Assembly: GCA_030068075.1 (NCBI GenBank)
Contig: CM057832.1
Span: 76,569,002-76,633,001, forward strand
Direction of reading: 5' to 3'
DNA length: 64,000 nt
From: Paguma larvata
Taxonomy: Eukaryota; Chordata; Mammalia; Carnivora; Viverridae
The notes under the pieces were generated by a model. That model made no database searches and was not told where the DNA came from. It saw nothing but the letters and a program-made list of their open reading frames with translations. Position 1 is the first letter of the stretch, and the number at the start of each line of letters is the position of its first letter. Of this stretch, positions 23,700-35,730 are shown piece after piece. The position numbers were made by a program, and so were the translations under genes.

Positions 23700-24694
23700 T
23701 GTACCCCATTTTTTAAATGGTATGATTATGGGTGATTTTTATTTTGCTCAATTTTTCTCCATAGACACATACAACTTTTAAAAGGATAAGCCGATTCAAG
23801 TTGTTTATAGGTGCCAGGCAGTGGACGAAGTTGATGATCAATTTCATGCTGCGTTATTACCGCGCCGACCATGAAGTTAGCGCGTGTCATCTCCAAACAC
23901 ACACTTCTCCACGCTGCTTCTTGATGCTGAGGTTCCGAGTCTGTAAATAATCTTTCCAGCAGGTTTCTTGTTGCGTTCGGCCATGAGGGGCACATGACTA
24001 GAAGCAAAAACGAGAGCAAGGGACACGTTTTCTATTTGCTCGTTTCTGCGTTATGTCGTCCCAGGAATGACCGGTCACCGCAGCAGCAGCAACAATTTAT
24101 GTCACTCCCCAGCCTGTTCACGCACACCCAGCACACCTCCTTGGTAGGACCAGCATAAAGTGGAGAGCATCCTCTCCCAGTTACCACTACCATGTGCCAA
24201 GTCACCTCTAAACCTGCCAAGTTTGAGTGGAGACCGGAGAAGGGAAGGCTCTGCAGCCAGTTGGGGCTTCAGGGCAAGCTCCTTCTCCACCTGCAGACCT
24301 CCAGCTGCAAATTCAAAGAGTCCAAGTGGACAGAGCTGCCCCGTGGAGTCTCCGGCAGGCCCCGATGGGTGGATCCCAGGGCAGACCTCTGGGGCGTGGG
24401 AGTAAACCTAGGTTCTCCTTATCACGCTCTTTTCTTCTTTTGAGAAACAGTTCCTGGGGTGTTTTTGGATTCTAGTGGAGACTGAGCTCCTAACCTGGGA
24501 TGTCAAAAGGACCACGGGACCTGAACTGTCCCTCACAAACTGTGTACTGTATGACCCACCACATGGGAAGTTTGGGCAAGTGCTTAGTCGTCACGAGGAT
24601 GTGCTTTGAAGACGTATACGTGAGAAGGCGTTCCGATGCCTTCGTTTGTGCTTCCGTGTCCTTCCCTGACACCTAGTCCTGCTTCGTTTCTCTT
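23700..24694. other. Unique sequence with a CpG-rich core
   Basis: No gene is recognised. The 23820-24110 part keeps about 18 CpG sites, including 'taccgcgccgacc' and 'tagcgcgtg', unusual for this otherwise CpG-poor window. Open frames at 24160-24475 overlap on both strands and have no domain. A CAG triplet cluster (cgcagcagcagc) is near 24080. Confidence 0.5.
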
Positions 24695-24764
24695 AACGTG
24701 CCCGTGATCACAAGAGAAGTAACTGTCAAATCTGGACTTGAACCCAGACCAAACTGACCCGAAG
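24695..24764 (-). mobile_element. Possible MIR fragment
   Basis: 'ctggacttgaacccagacc' resembles the inverted MIR 5' part 'gggatttgaacccagg'. It is short and adjacent to the L1 that follows. Confidence 0.4.
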
Positions 24765-25200
24765 GCCCATTAACCGATGAAGTGATAAACAAAATATGAT
24801 ATATCCATACAATGGAATATTAGTTGGCAATGAAAACGAATGAAGTATCCACACACGCTACAACATAGATGAACCTTGAAATCATGATGTGAAAGAAGCC
24901 AGCCAAAAAAGGCCACGTAGTGTATGATTCCCTTTATATGAAATGTCTACAACTTATAGGCACATCTGGAGAAAGAGAAAATGGGTTAGTGGTTGCCAAG
25001 GGCTTGGCGGGGCAGGGAATGGGGACTGACTGCTAATGGGGATGGGGTTTCTTTGTGGGCTGTTGGAAACACTCCGGTATCAGATGGTAGCGATGGTGGC
25101 ACAGATGCAAACAAGCTGAAAACCACTGAATCACATACTTTAAAAGGTTGGACTTTGTAGTATGTAAACTTCATCCCAAGAAAGCTGTTCCGAAAACTGT
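24765..25200 (+). mobile_element. L1 ORF2 end and 3' UTR
   Basis: 'atatccatacaatggaatatt', 'ctacaacatagatgaaccttg', 'aggccacgtagtgtatgattcc' and 'atgaaatgtctac' belong to the last part of ORF2 and early 3' UTR. 'gggcttggcggggcaggg' and 'cttcatcccaagaaagctg' belong to an L1MB/L1MC-type 3' UTR. It is 5'-truncated and too mutated to code. Confidence 0.85.
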
Positions 25201-25750
25201 AATTAAAACCAAATAACGAAACATGGAGATGAATCGCTTCATTAGATTTTACTCAAGGAAAATGATCATTTTATCTTTGTTCATCAGCCTAAAATAAATT
25301 CAGGGAACGGTTTTCTGCATTTGGCGCGTAAACCACCATTCTGCGTTATGTGTGTGTATATTTTCCCCAAAAGGCTTTAAGGCAGAGAGCGCTTTAATTT
25401 TCCACGGTATTGCTATATTGATCTTTGAGATCTTACAAAGTATTTGTGATCCTGCCCTAAAAAATACAGCAGGAGGGCGGAAGTATGAATAGCTAATATA
25501 AAACAGATGCCCAGCTTCACCAGGAGTGAAGTCCATTCATAATATAAATGAATTGAAAAATAGGCCATCACCTCTTGCCCTCAGACTGGCCAATATCCGC
25601 GTGGTAACAAGTGAGGAAGAAAACTCTCCTGCCTTACTGACGGAAACACAGTCACAGCCTTGTAGGAGAACATTCTGACACTATGTATTAAAATTAATAA
25701 TCCACGTACCTCTTCATGCAGTAATCCCACTCTTTATATTCTAACCCATT
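25201..25750. other. Unique sequence, no gene recognised
   Basis: No repeat or gene is recognised. A frame on minus (25300-25536) shows no domain. Confidence 0.45.
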
Positions 25751-25766
25751 GAAATAAAAGTTTCAG

Positions 25767-25870
25767 GGGGCTCCTGATGGCTCAGTCGGTTAAGTGTCCA
25801 ACTTCAGCTCAGATCATGATTTCATGGTCATGAGTTTGAGCCCTGCATCAGGCTCTGTGCTGACAGCTCA
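25767..25870 (+). mobile_element. Tail-less partial felid SINE flanked by a target-site duplication
   Basis: Only the tRNA-like head and middle (ctcctgatggctcag to gctgacagctcag) are present. The CT-rich tract and A-rich tail are missing. It is flanked by 'gaaataaaagtttcag' (25751-25766) and 'gaaataaaagtatcag' (25871-25886), a 16-bp repeat with one mismatch. The copy either retrotransposed truncated or lost its 3' half exactly at the duplication edge. Confidence 0.92.
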
Positions 25871-25886
25871 GAAATAAAAGTATCAG

Positions 25887-27059
25887 TGCATACTGATAAA
25901 ATGACAAAGATGTATTTGACACCTTTAGAAACAAAGTGAATGTGTACCATTTGGGGACTTTAACATACTGTATTGTAATAGCTTCATATAGTATTTCTTA
26001 ACCCTCAAAAAGAATGAGCTAGATCTCTATGTATTTCCCTGGAAACATGTTCATGACATAGAGCTAAGGGACAAGAGTAAGACACAGAGAAATACGTACA
26101 ACATGGCATTTATGTAAGCAAAGTAGCAAAATGTGTTTCCCATGTGCCCTGTGCATTTGTATGTATGTGTGTGTGACTATGTGAGTGGAAAAGAGTTTAG
26201 AAAGACATATACCAGATAGGATAATTCTTTGTTATCTGTTGCTGCTTTGGTGACTGATGCTCATGACTGATACATCCGTCTTGCGGTGGCTTCTCAAGAT
26301 GGGGGAAGGGAAGAGGGAGGGCTAGCCTTCAGAGTTACGTGCAGCTGAGGTTGTTGGAGCTTAGCAGGTACCGCCTGGATACAGGAAAAACTTTTACCTG
26401 CTGTCATTTCCTTATCTGGGTGGTGAACACTGTGTTTGTCCTTGAGAAGTAATGAATTGGATTTTCTGGGTATGTGTTCTATTAGCGGGTCTGCCCCTAA
26501 CTATTAATAAGATTTTTCAACGTGCACATAGAATATGGATAACAAAAGGAGTGAAAATTTCTATTCCGTTGTATAAATTACATTCCAAAACTTATTATAA
26601 GTCAAACCGAACCACTTTTATTAAAGGTTTTCCAGCACATTGTGGGGCTCAAAAGAGATAATGCACCCTCTTATTGGCCCATATATTCCAAATATCATAT
26701 AAAGATAAAAGTTCATTATGCATTTCAGATAGAGTGCTTTCTACTCTTCAATTTATTGTAGAATCTTCATGTAAGTACTCTCCTGTGCTACTTGCTAATG
26801 CTTATTGAGCTGAAAATATACTGTGATCAATTAAATATCCATTGCTGGTGGTGAACCCATTATGAAATTTACCCTTTTCCTATATCTTACACATACATCT
26901 CAAGTTTCAATGTGTGAAAAAACAGAGCTGTGTTGTATGTTAAAAAATTAATTGCCACCATTCTAAACCTATATTGTTAAAACAGTGTGATATGTGTGAG
27001 GTCTTTTTTTCTATTCTTTTTTTTAATCATTAAATATTTTAAATTAACAACTTATACTG
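25887..27059. other. Unique AT-rich sequence
   Basis: No gene or recognisable repeat is seen. Confidence 0.45.
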
Positions 27060-27215
27060 CCCCAAGCAGTTTGCTAGCCGCTGAAAATTCAAGGATGAAG
27101 CAAATATCTTTCCCATTCCCACAGATCTTGGATTCAGTTGGAGCGCTGCTCACATAAACAGTGAACGGTGGTAAAACGTGATGAAGTGGCCACAATAAAA
27201 GCAAATAAAAATATT
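27060..27215. mobile_element. Possible L2-like fragment
   Basis: 'gctgaaaattcaaggatgaagc', 'cccattcccacagatcttgg' and 'cacataaacagtgaacg' have the layout of the common old repeat also seen at 9655 and 28495. It is strongly diverged. Confidence 0.38.
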
Positions 27216-28494
27216 CTCTTCATTTATAAGTTTCTATTTTTCCACTTCGTCTAAGTATAATAAAAGACAATGGTATATTTAAATGCTTTGATAGGCTGAC
27301 GTGTCTCTAGCCGCCAAATAAAATGTATCTTAATGTTACTATCGATTCTGTTTTTCATTTTGAGGAAAGGTAGTTTATAAATGAATTGCCTGCTAATTCT
27401 AAATATTACAGTTTTAAAGTGGAGAATAACATACATAGAATCACAGGTCTATATTAGAGCTAATAAAACGATTAAAATTAGATACATTTCATAATATATT
27501 TAATAATATATAAATGTTAAACTTCACGTTTTTCGATTAGAAAAGCTGTTTTTAAAAGCTCTGTCAGGTTTTTCTCTCGTTTCCTGACTTTTCCTCTTAT
27601 TTCTTCATTTGCTCAGCGTCAGAATTACAGTGTTCAAGTGCGTCCCGTGTTAAAAGAAAATTAAAAAAAAAAAAAATACAAGTCACAACAACAATAACAC
27701 AAAGGGAAGGCCAAGAAAAGTCAGGAACACACCGTTCACAAAATGCATATTTAACCAAATCTGGGAGATCAAGTCAGCCTGCACTTGGTAAATACCCTTT
27801 GGAGACAGTAATGCGCACAGCCCGTGTTTGCTGTTGTGCTTGAAGTTTGCTTTGCGTGGGATCTCAGACGGCAGATGACCAGTAATCTCCCTTGCCCTTT
27901 CTGTCTCTACTCTCTGTGGGCTCTGCACGCTCCTCACTTCCCCCGCAGCCTCGCCTGCCCCTGGCCATCTCCCAGCTCTCTCCTTCTCCTACACATGTCT
28001 GAGAGGGTTAGGATTCAGCAGGTCACACCTTAGCCTGTCAGGACCCGGCGCCTCCTATGCCGAGCATTTGCTCATCGCTTCATTGCCTCTCCAAAGGGCC
28101 CGGTGACAGGCCGGCCTTGTGAGACGCCAATCTCAGGGAGCCCGAGGCGGCCGCGGTTTCCCATTTGGTTACCTGTCATCCCCCCTTACGTTTTGGCAGT
28201 CTGAGACACCTACCTCGACCCCAGCGAGGGCCACGCCAGGGAGGGCCAGCCGTAGCCTACGCCATTTCATGCAAGGCCTTTTGGATTTAACCTGCAAAGT
28301 TCAGCACTGATGACCGCATAAGGGTTAGACACAAAATCGTGGTAAATTTTTCTTAAGTTTTAGTTTCACTTAATTCACCTTCTAAGGGGAACTCCAACGC
28401 ACTTGAGGTTTAAAAATTTAACACATGTGACCTGTTTTGAGCTTCACAACAACCTTGAGAGACAGATGGGTAAATATGTCTTCCATTCCAGGGC
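27216..28494. other. Unique sequence with a CpG-rich patch
   Basis: 27216-27700 is AT-rich. From about 27930 to 28290 base composition changes to GC-rich with about 17 CpGs in 230 bp (28040-28270), including a NotI-type 'gcggccgc' near 28149. No exon-like open frame with splice sites is seen. It could be a small unmethylated or regulatory patch. Confidence 0.5.
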
Positions 28495-28790
28495 ATTCCT
28501 TCATTATTCGTGTATTCATTCAACAAACTTTTTTTTAAAGACTCAGAGTAGTCTGTATCTGGCACTGCTCTTAGAGTGGAGCTACGGTGAGCAATAAAAT
28601 ACTGTTTTATGGGCGAGCCATGCAAATATGCAGATAAGGCACAGAGTAGGTGTAATAGATCAGCAAAGAAGAACAAAGGAGAGAGTATCCAATAAAGTCA
28701 CAAGAGGCTGCATGCGAGACCTAGGTGTTCAGAGAAGTTAGTGCCTGAGTGAAGCATGAAGAAGAAGTGAGAGTTTGCCAGGAAAACAAA
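28495..28790. mobile_element. L2-like repeat fragment
   Basis: 'tattcattcaacaaac' then 'ctggcactgctcttag', 'agctacggtgagcaataa' and 'cttgtgcctgagtgaag'-like sequence follow the order of the common old repeat (cattcaacaaatatttattg; aggcactgttctagg; cagtgaacaaaac). It is diverged but in the correct order. Confidence 0.5.
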
Positions 28791-29961
28791 GTACCCTGAT
28801 GTATTCCACTCATATTCTATACTCCCCCTAAAACTCTAGGAGGTTCTCATTAATGTTACTGCCTCGGAAGGGATTTGAACTCAGGTTTAATGTGGTTAGG
28901 AACAAGGCAATGTTGATTAGCAAATAACTGGAAAAAATGGCACGAGGCAAACTCGTGCTGTCTGACTCATAATGTTTTTGTTTCTTTCTTTCATCAGGAA
29001 ACAACATTATTTCTTTAGGAGGGGCTAATTCTGATTTGAAGAAAACATCGATAGTAGAGAAGAAGTGAAGTATAAAATTGAGATAATGTAATATAATTAT
29101 AAGCCAGAGAACAAAAATAAATTTGAGAATTTTTCTGAAATACTCCCAATATTCTAACTCCACCATACAAAATAAGTGGACAAAAAAGGTCTGTTTATGT
29201 TTTAAATTAGGCTTCTTATGCAGCAAATATCTTGTAATTTTTGCAAAGTATGGGCTACGACTCGAACTTCACTAAACAAGAAGAGAGTTTATAGTTAAAT
29301 TCCATACTGAAGAACGTTCCTTTTTTTTTTTTTAAGGGATCATCAGAGACCTTAAAAGCATACTCCTACTCAGCCAAAGACAATGTTTTAAAATCAATAA
29401 TTAGAGGAAGTAAAACAAGCAAAGAAAACAAATGTGTTCCTCTTGTAGACTTTTCTGGAAAGACAGCAGGAACCACCTCACAAAAGATCACTAAGAAAAA
29501 TTACTGAATGGAAAACCATAAGACTAGAAATGTCAACTCTGCCAAAGTTTGTGGTGTAGCCCTGGACACTTCAAGTCATCAAGGTGAGCCCTTCCATTTC
29601 CCTTTGTAGACCAGAGAAAACAGTCATAATGGTGTTCCAATAAACAAGGTGTTGGTAGACAAATAATACATGGGAAATAAATTGAAACATAAAAGACTAT
29701 GCATAAGGCACTAAAAAAGAATGCTCTTATTTATTATTATGAATTAAATATTTTGTGTATATTAATAAAGAAGAATATTTGTAAGAGCAGATATTCAAGA
29801 GAAGGGGGTTGATATAGATAGACACCTTAAGATAACGCTAGGTCTTCTCATGAGCAGATTATAACAATTCCTGTTAAGTTGCGTGTCATTTATTTTAAAT
29901 ACCTCAACATGGATAGTATGATAGATGGGTAGGCTAACTCAACTATAACCTACATACTAGA
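28791..29961. other. AT-rich unique sequence
   Basis: No gene is recognised. A 132-codon minus frame (28828-29226) is rich in F, L and I, as expected from AT-rich DNA, and has no domain. Confidence 0.5.
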
Positions 29962-30074
29962 AAGTCAACTTATCATATGATATGGATTCCAAACAACATG
30001 ACTTGTATAGTAGGATCTTGCAGCATGAAAAAGATGACCTTTCTCTACAAGCCTATTTCCTCTCTCTCTCTCTT
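29962..30074 (+). repeat. Dispersed duplicate, left copy
   Basis: This segment recurs at 31321-31432 in the same orientation with about four substitutions over 112 bp. It ends within a CT run (cctctctctctctctc). It is not part of any repeat I recognise. Confidence 0.93.
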
Positions 30075-30835
30075 CAAGTTAGGATAATTCGAAGTCACTT
30101 CAAAGTTGCTACTCAGTGTTGTATTGCTTCCAATAATAAGGGCTTCTAATATCTCCATTTCCATCCGCGACAGGACAGATGCCGGAAACACTTTTTCCCG
30201 TTGTAAAAATGATATGAGAACCTGGTGAGCCAGCCCCCTAATGTTCTTCCAAGCAGTACCCTAGTCCTAGGACTCCTGTTCTCTCCCATGGCTCGTGGGC
30301 ACAACAGAAACCTCACCTCACCCCAGCTAGGTGACTAGCTGATGCTCAAGACTTGCCAAACGGCCTCCCTCCAGAAAATGCAAGATACCGGGATAGAGCT
30401 GGAAGTCCATAGTTGGGAGGCTAGGTTGTTGGAATATTTTTGTCCCTCGTGTGTGTGGGCTCGTATCTGAGACTTACTTCCGCTATAACCTCCCCCTTGG
30501 TACATGAGAGAGGGAATCACAGCTCATCACCACCTCAAGTGTGAAGAGTCAGAGAGAGAAGGACAGGAACTAGAAACCAACCAAAAAGAACCTAATAATT
30601 GAGAAGGGGCAAATTGGCTTAAGTTACTTTACCAAAACTCTGTTTTTAGTATTATTTGAAATATCAATCCAAATTTTTCTTGTAAATGTACCTAACACCT
30701 ACCTACTACAAGTAGCAGACTTATAGAAGAGACTATTACTTTGTATGCCGCAATGTGAGTTCTTATTTGAAAGCCTTCAAAGAATATATTTCTTGAAAAT
30801 AGTGTTATTTCTGAGGAACTAGTGTGACTCCATCC
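30075..30835. other. Unique sequence between the two duplicate copies
   Basis: No gene or repeat is recognised. Confidence 0.45.
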
Positions 30836-31060
30836 CTTTTAATGTTTATTTATTTTTGAGAGAGAGAGAGAGAGATAGAGAGAGAGACAGAGCATGAGCA
30901 AGGGAGGGGCAGAGAGAAAGAGGGCGACACAGAATCCGAAGCAGACTCCAGGCTCTCAGCTGTCAGCACAGAGCCTGAGGTGGGACTCGAACCCACAAAC
31001 TGTGAGATCATGACCTGAGCTGAAGTAGAAGCTTAACCAACTGAGCTACCCAGGTGCCCC
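30836..31060 (-). mobile_element. Felid tRNA-Lys SINE
   Basis: Inverted copy with T-tail, a GA run (30860-30890), 'gacacagaatccgaagcag' and the head 'ctgagctacccaggtgcccc'. Flanks 'tgactccatc' and 'tgattctatc' look like a decayed target-site duplication (8 of 10). Confidence 0.95.
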
Positions 31061-31320
31061 TGATTCTATCTTTTTTTAATACTGACAGTCATGTAGCCTC
31101 TTTTATCTCCCTTTTTTCTTTAGTTTACTGAAAACTTTAAGTTTGATACTTGATTGTGTGTCCTCTGGGTTTCCTTTTAGTCTTCCTCCTTGATATGGTT
31201 TTGGTTTTTTAAATTTGAGTCAAATTGTTCTATATTTTATTACTACAATGGGGCGTTATTTATTTTTTTTATCTTAAATTCTTTCTGTTGTATGGATTGG
31301 AATTACAAACGTATACTTGC

Positions 31321-31432
31321 AAGTCAACTTATCATATGATATGGATTTCAAACCACATGACTTATATAGTAGGATCTTGCAGCGTGAAAAAGATGACCTT
31401 TCTCTACAAGCCTATTTCCTCTCTCTCTCTCT
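31321..31432 (+). repeat. Dispersed duplicate, right copy
   Basis: About 96 percent identical to 29962-30074. Its right end lies about 10 bp from the 3' end of the minus-strand L1 at 31443, making an L1-linked origin (for example a 3' transduction or template switch) conceivable but unproven. Confidence 0.93.
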
Positions 31433-31442
31433 GTCTCACTCT

Positions 31443-32240
31443 CTCTTTTAAAATTCCATTTCGTTAAAATATAATGTTATATTACTTTTGAGTGTACAAT
31501 ATAGTGATTCAAGGATTCCATGCCTCACCCGGTGCTCATCACTTCTTAATTCCCATCACCTCCCCTCTGGTCACCACCAGTTTGTTCTCTATAGGTAAGA
31601 GTCTGCTTCTTGATTTCTCTCTGTCTCTTTCTCCCTCACTCTTTTTTCCCCTTTGTTCGTTTTGTTTTCTAAATTGCACATATGAGTGAAGTCAGATGGT
31701 ATTTGTCTTTCTCTGACTTATTTTGCTTAGCATAATACTCCCTAGCTCCATCCATGGCATTGGAAATGGCAAGATTTCATTCTTTTATGGCTGAATAGTA
31801 TTCCATTGTGGATATACACCACGTCTTCTTTACCTATTCATTTATAGTTGGACATGGGGCTGCTCCATATCCCGGTTATTGGAAGTAATGCTAGTGTAAA
31901 CATGGGGGTGCATGTATCCCTTTGAATTAGTGTTTTCATATTCTTTGGATAAACACCCAGTAATGTAATTGTTGGATCACAGGGTAGTTCTATTTGTAGC
32001 TTTTTGAGGAAACTCCATACTGTTTTCCACAAGCTGTACCAGTTTGCATTCCTAACCACAGGAGGGTTCCTTTTTCTCCGCCTCCTCAGCAACACCTGTT
32101 GTTTCTTACGTTATTGATTTTAGCTAATGTTGATAGGTACGAGGTGATATCTTGAGGTAGTTTTGATTTACATTTCCCTGATGGTAAGTGATAATGCACA
32201 TCTTTTCATGTGTCAGTTGGCCATCTATACGTCCTCCGAC
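31443..32240 (-). mobile_element. Carnivore L1 3' end, 5'-truncated
   Basis: Reading minus, late ORF2 begins at 32240, with 'gagaaaggggaacc'-type sequence near 32060, 'tggaatactattcagcc' near 31800 and the ORF2 stop near 31690. The 3' UTR follows to 31443. On plus the run 'agtttgttctctatag', 'catatgagtgaagtcagatgg' and 'cttagcataatactcc' is diagnostic. It is less decayed than the L1 at 5150. No target-site duplication was identified. Confidence 0.92.
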
Positions 32241-34959
32241 CCTATTTGCAGAGTAAACAATTGAGAATTCAGAGAAATTAGTGAGCATTAGAAGCAACAG
32301 TATGAAAGTAAATATTTAATGAGTTGTAAATTATGAAAAAACAGGAAGTGTGCACATTTTCAATAAGAAATTTCATCAATGTGTATTTATAATTAATAAA
32401 TGGTTATCTCAAACAATATTAGAATAAAAGTTCTCAGTGCATGTCTTTTACAAATGTCTTTAATGTATGCTGTACATACATTAGTACCCAGTCTTTCTAA
32501 ATTGCTGAGAAAGTTTTAAATCAATATTTTTTAAATCATTAAAGGAGTTTTCTATTGCCATCTCTTTTACCCTTCCCACCCCCTGAGCTAATGATAAATA
32601 CAGAATCAAGTCCAAGAAGGGCAAGAGAAGGCTCGATGCCATTGTGAAACGCGGGCTATTCTCCAGGAGCTGAAATCCCTCCTTGCAGAGAGTCAGAAAC
32701 TTGATTCAAATGGGTCGACGCCACTGCTCGGTTAGCACTCGCTTCCAACATCTTTGAAGTAGTCAGTGGACCAATTTGTTCCCTTAACATTTATTTCTTT
32801 TGTACCCCATGTCTTTGAGGTTTAACATAGGATTAATTTCCTAATCTTCATGTTGTAGTACTAATCTCTCTCATCAGTCTAATTTGAGTTAATTAGACTC
32901 TGTAGTTAGTTCTCAACCTGTGTCATAGTAGAACGACTGAAAAGAGAGGCAGAGACACAATTATGCTCTTTTATTGTCTGGAGGAGACAGAAAGCCAGTG
33001 GGGCTTCCATTATTAGGGTAATACCTACCTGACTTCAAAACGTTTCAGTGATACAAACAGCAATGGAGCCATTGAGCACTCCACACCCCATCTCTCGTTG
33101 CCTTGCCCTACCCCTTACGATCCAATTAATGCAAAGGTGATGGAAGAAGAGAAATGTTCCACATGTCAAAATGACAATGTTCATTACGTGATTCACACAG
33201 AAGGCTAGACGGTGATGGCTTTGGGTAAATTCATGCTTTTACTTTTAAAATAATCTTTTTGTCATATTTTGTCAACCCTCCCCCCCACTTCAAATCAGTA
33301 TGAAAAAAAAAGTATGTGTTTGAATAATCTCTTTTGATGACCATAATGGCTTGATAGACATGGGAATTAAATAAATATACAGCATTGTGGGTCCACCCCC
33401 TCGAACTGGCGGTTGTGGTTTGGGTTGATATGCTAAAAGGAAACTTTGATTTTGAGTGTAGGTTGCAAGGTCAACTTTTGCTGTAAAGGTTATATATAGC
33501 ATTCTTAAAAATCTATGTGGTTTCATCCTAATCTGAATTTCAACAAATGAATAAGCTATTAAAACATCAAAAGAGAGCATAATATTTGGTATTATTATAT
33601 ATACACAGCATTGAATGTATTCAAGTGGACTCTAAGCCTCCAATTCAATGGCCAAAAATTAGTAACTGTTAAGAATATACTCAGTCTGAATGGGTTATTA
33701 ATGTTTACCAAATTGAGGTTTTTAAAAAACTGTAAGTTTCAACAACATTTGTTGTATATGTAGAAAGATCTAAAACCCACTCCTTAAGAAAATTCTAGTT
33801 GAAAATCACTGGGAGCCATTAGAACATGAATAAATGTAAAACAAATGAAAAACAGGTTTTAAGGTACCAAGATCAGGTGGTAGGGAAACAAAATAAATGT
33901 CAGCTACTTAAGAAATCTACATTGAATAAGAAACTACTTAATACTCTTTCAAAAGGGATATTAAGGAATTATCTTAAAGATATTCTCCTCAGAGTCCTGT
34001 AGATTCATAAAAGTATTAGCTAACTTGTTTTGTTCTCATCTTTAAACAAAATATATAGCATGAAAACAGGGTTTATTGTTAACTAAAAACAGATTTTAAT
34101 TGACTAGAGTGTAAACTTGTTTCTCGAAGGTAGCTGTCACAGTCAGAATATTTTCAAGGGAGAATTTTTGTCCTCGGCTCATTTAGATCAATTGTACAAA
34201 ACCGAAATTACAGTAAGTAATACAGTAAATAAATTAGATTGGGGGCACCACATTGCCTTTACATCTTAATGCAAATTAAATAACAAGATATGATTAAATA
34301 TTTTTATTAGAAATAAAATTCTGATTGAATTTTGCAAACCAAAATTCTGGTTGAATTGTGTCCTTTTATTACAATATGTTCTTAGCCTATAAATTTTACA
34401 TTCATTTTAGTTGCAATGTTTATATCTATGGGGTTGCCTCATGAGTTATCGGAGTTACAGTTTTATTTGCAAGGGGAAAATGAGGAAATTCAGTTCCATT
34501 TCTTGGTTGTGAAATGAGCACAACGCTCATTTTTATGTATCTCCTTTGAGAAGACTGATAAAATATATGTGAAAGCTGGGAAAATAAAACTTTTGGCACA
34601 TGTAAGGTGATAACAGGATTCTTACTGCAGCTCACCTAGAAAGATCGGTGCGTTCCACCTGGGTGATTTGAGCAGGAAACGATTCTCTGAGAGTGCATTT
34701 TATAATATTGCATGTTGTATCTTGATGTAAACACAGAGTTACCTGGCTCCTATGCTGTCTTTGTGCCGTTTAGAAAGGAGCCCCATTTCCAGACAAATGC
34801 GGGTCTTTGCCAGCGCCATCGCTTGGTGGGCGTTTGTGGCTTGGATCTTGCACTTAGGAGACCTCGTGTGGTGAACAACCTTGATAACTACACCTGTGGG
34901 CCAACAGATAAGCTTTAATTTACAAGTTCAAGTTTTCACTAAAAAAAAATTAACCTTAG
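32241..34959. other. Long repeat-poor unique stretch
   Basis: No SINE or L1 and no gene is recognised over 2.7 kb. It is AT-rich with scattered CpG. Possible old conserved sequence cannot be judged by eye. Confidence 0.5.
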
Positions 34960-35062
34960 GGGCGCCTGATTGGCTGAGTTGGTAGAGCATGGGACTCTTG
35001 ATCTTGGGGTCATGAGTTCAAGCCCCATGTTGGGCATAGGGCTTCCTTAAAAAAAAAAAAAA
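34960..35062 (+). mobile_element. Short CAN-SINE (simple A tail)
   Basis: 'ggggcgcctgattggctgag', 'gcatgggactcttgatcttgg' and 'gagttcaagccccatgttgg', then a short 'cttcctt' and A tail. It has no CT-rich body. It pairs with 22686 as the short carnivore SINE type. The flanks 'taacctta' and 'tagcctta' may be a worn duplication. Confidence 0.92.
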
Positions 35063-35534
35063 TAGCCTTATATAGGCCCTGAACACTTACTAACAATCGA
35101 AATGGTCTCACTTGGAGAAACTCATGCCCCACGTGGTTGGATTAGTTGTAACTATATGAAATAGATATAATAAAAAATACATGTGTAATAATTTGTGACA
35201 GATTTATTGAATATGGCAGCAAATTCTGTAAACTGCAAAGGTCGTTAAGTTTTAACTGCTATTAACAATGTAGATCAGTGCTGTTCCATTGAAAATACAA
35301 CGTGAGCCATGTAACACACTATATCCTAAATATTATCAATCCGATATGTGAACAATATAAAAAAAAATAGTGTTTTGGGTTTTTTTCCCTCTTTTTCCAT
35401 GCTGTTTTTGAAACCCAGTATGTATTTTACACTTAGTTCAAAGGATTTGATTTTCATCAGAAATTCTTCATCTGTACTCAGATTTCATAAAATTTATGGT
35501 TGACAAAGTTGGCCCAAGTATATTTCACATTTTC
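35063..35534. other. AT-rich unique sequence
   Basis: No gene or repeat is recognised. Confidence 0.45.
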
Positions 35535-35722
35535 TTTAAGAGAGAGAGAGAGAGAGAGAGCATGAGTGAGGGAGAGGGGCAGAGGGAGAAAGAGAGAGCA
35601 TCTTAAGCAGGCTCCACTCTTAGCATAGAGTCCAACAAGGGGCTCCGTCTCACACCCCTGAGACGTGATCTGAGCTGAAATCAAGAGTCGGATGCTCAAC
35701 CAACTGAGCCGCCCAGTGCCCC
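35535..35722 (-). mobile_element. Felid tRNA-Lys SINE, diverged
   Basis: Inverted, with 7-bp flanks 'acatttt' at 35528-35534 and 35724-35730. The AAAT tail has been lost and the element starts directly in a GA run. The head 'ctgagccgcccagtgcccc' lacks one G. The 'gaaatcaagagtcgg' variant marks the older subfamily. Confidence 0.93.
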
Positions 35723-35730
35723 AACATTTT

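Noticed and set aside
24160..24475. Three overlapping plus frames near the CpG patch as an exon
   Set aside because: Frames are in different registers, none has a clear domain, and no splice sites bracket them convincingly.
28828..29226. 132-codon minus-strand frame as a membrane protein
   Set aside because: Hydrophobic content follows from AT-rich DNA (F, L, I); no start context, signal or homologue recognised.
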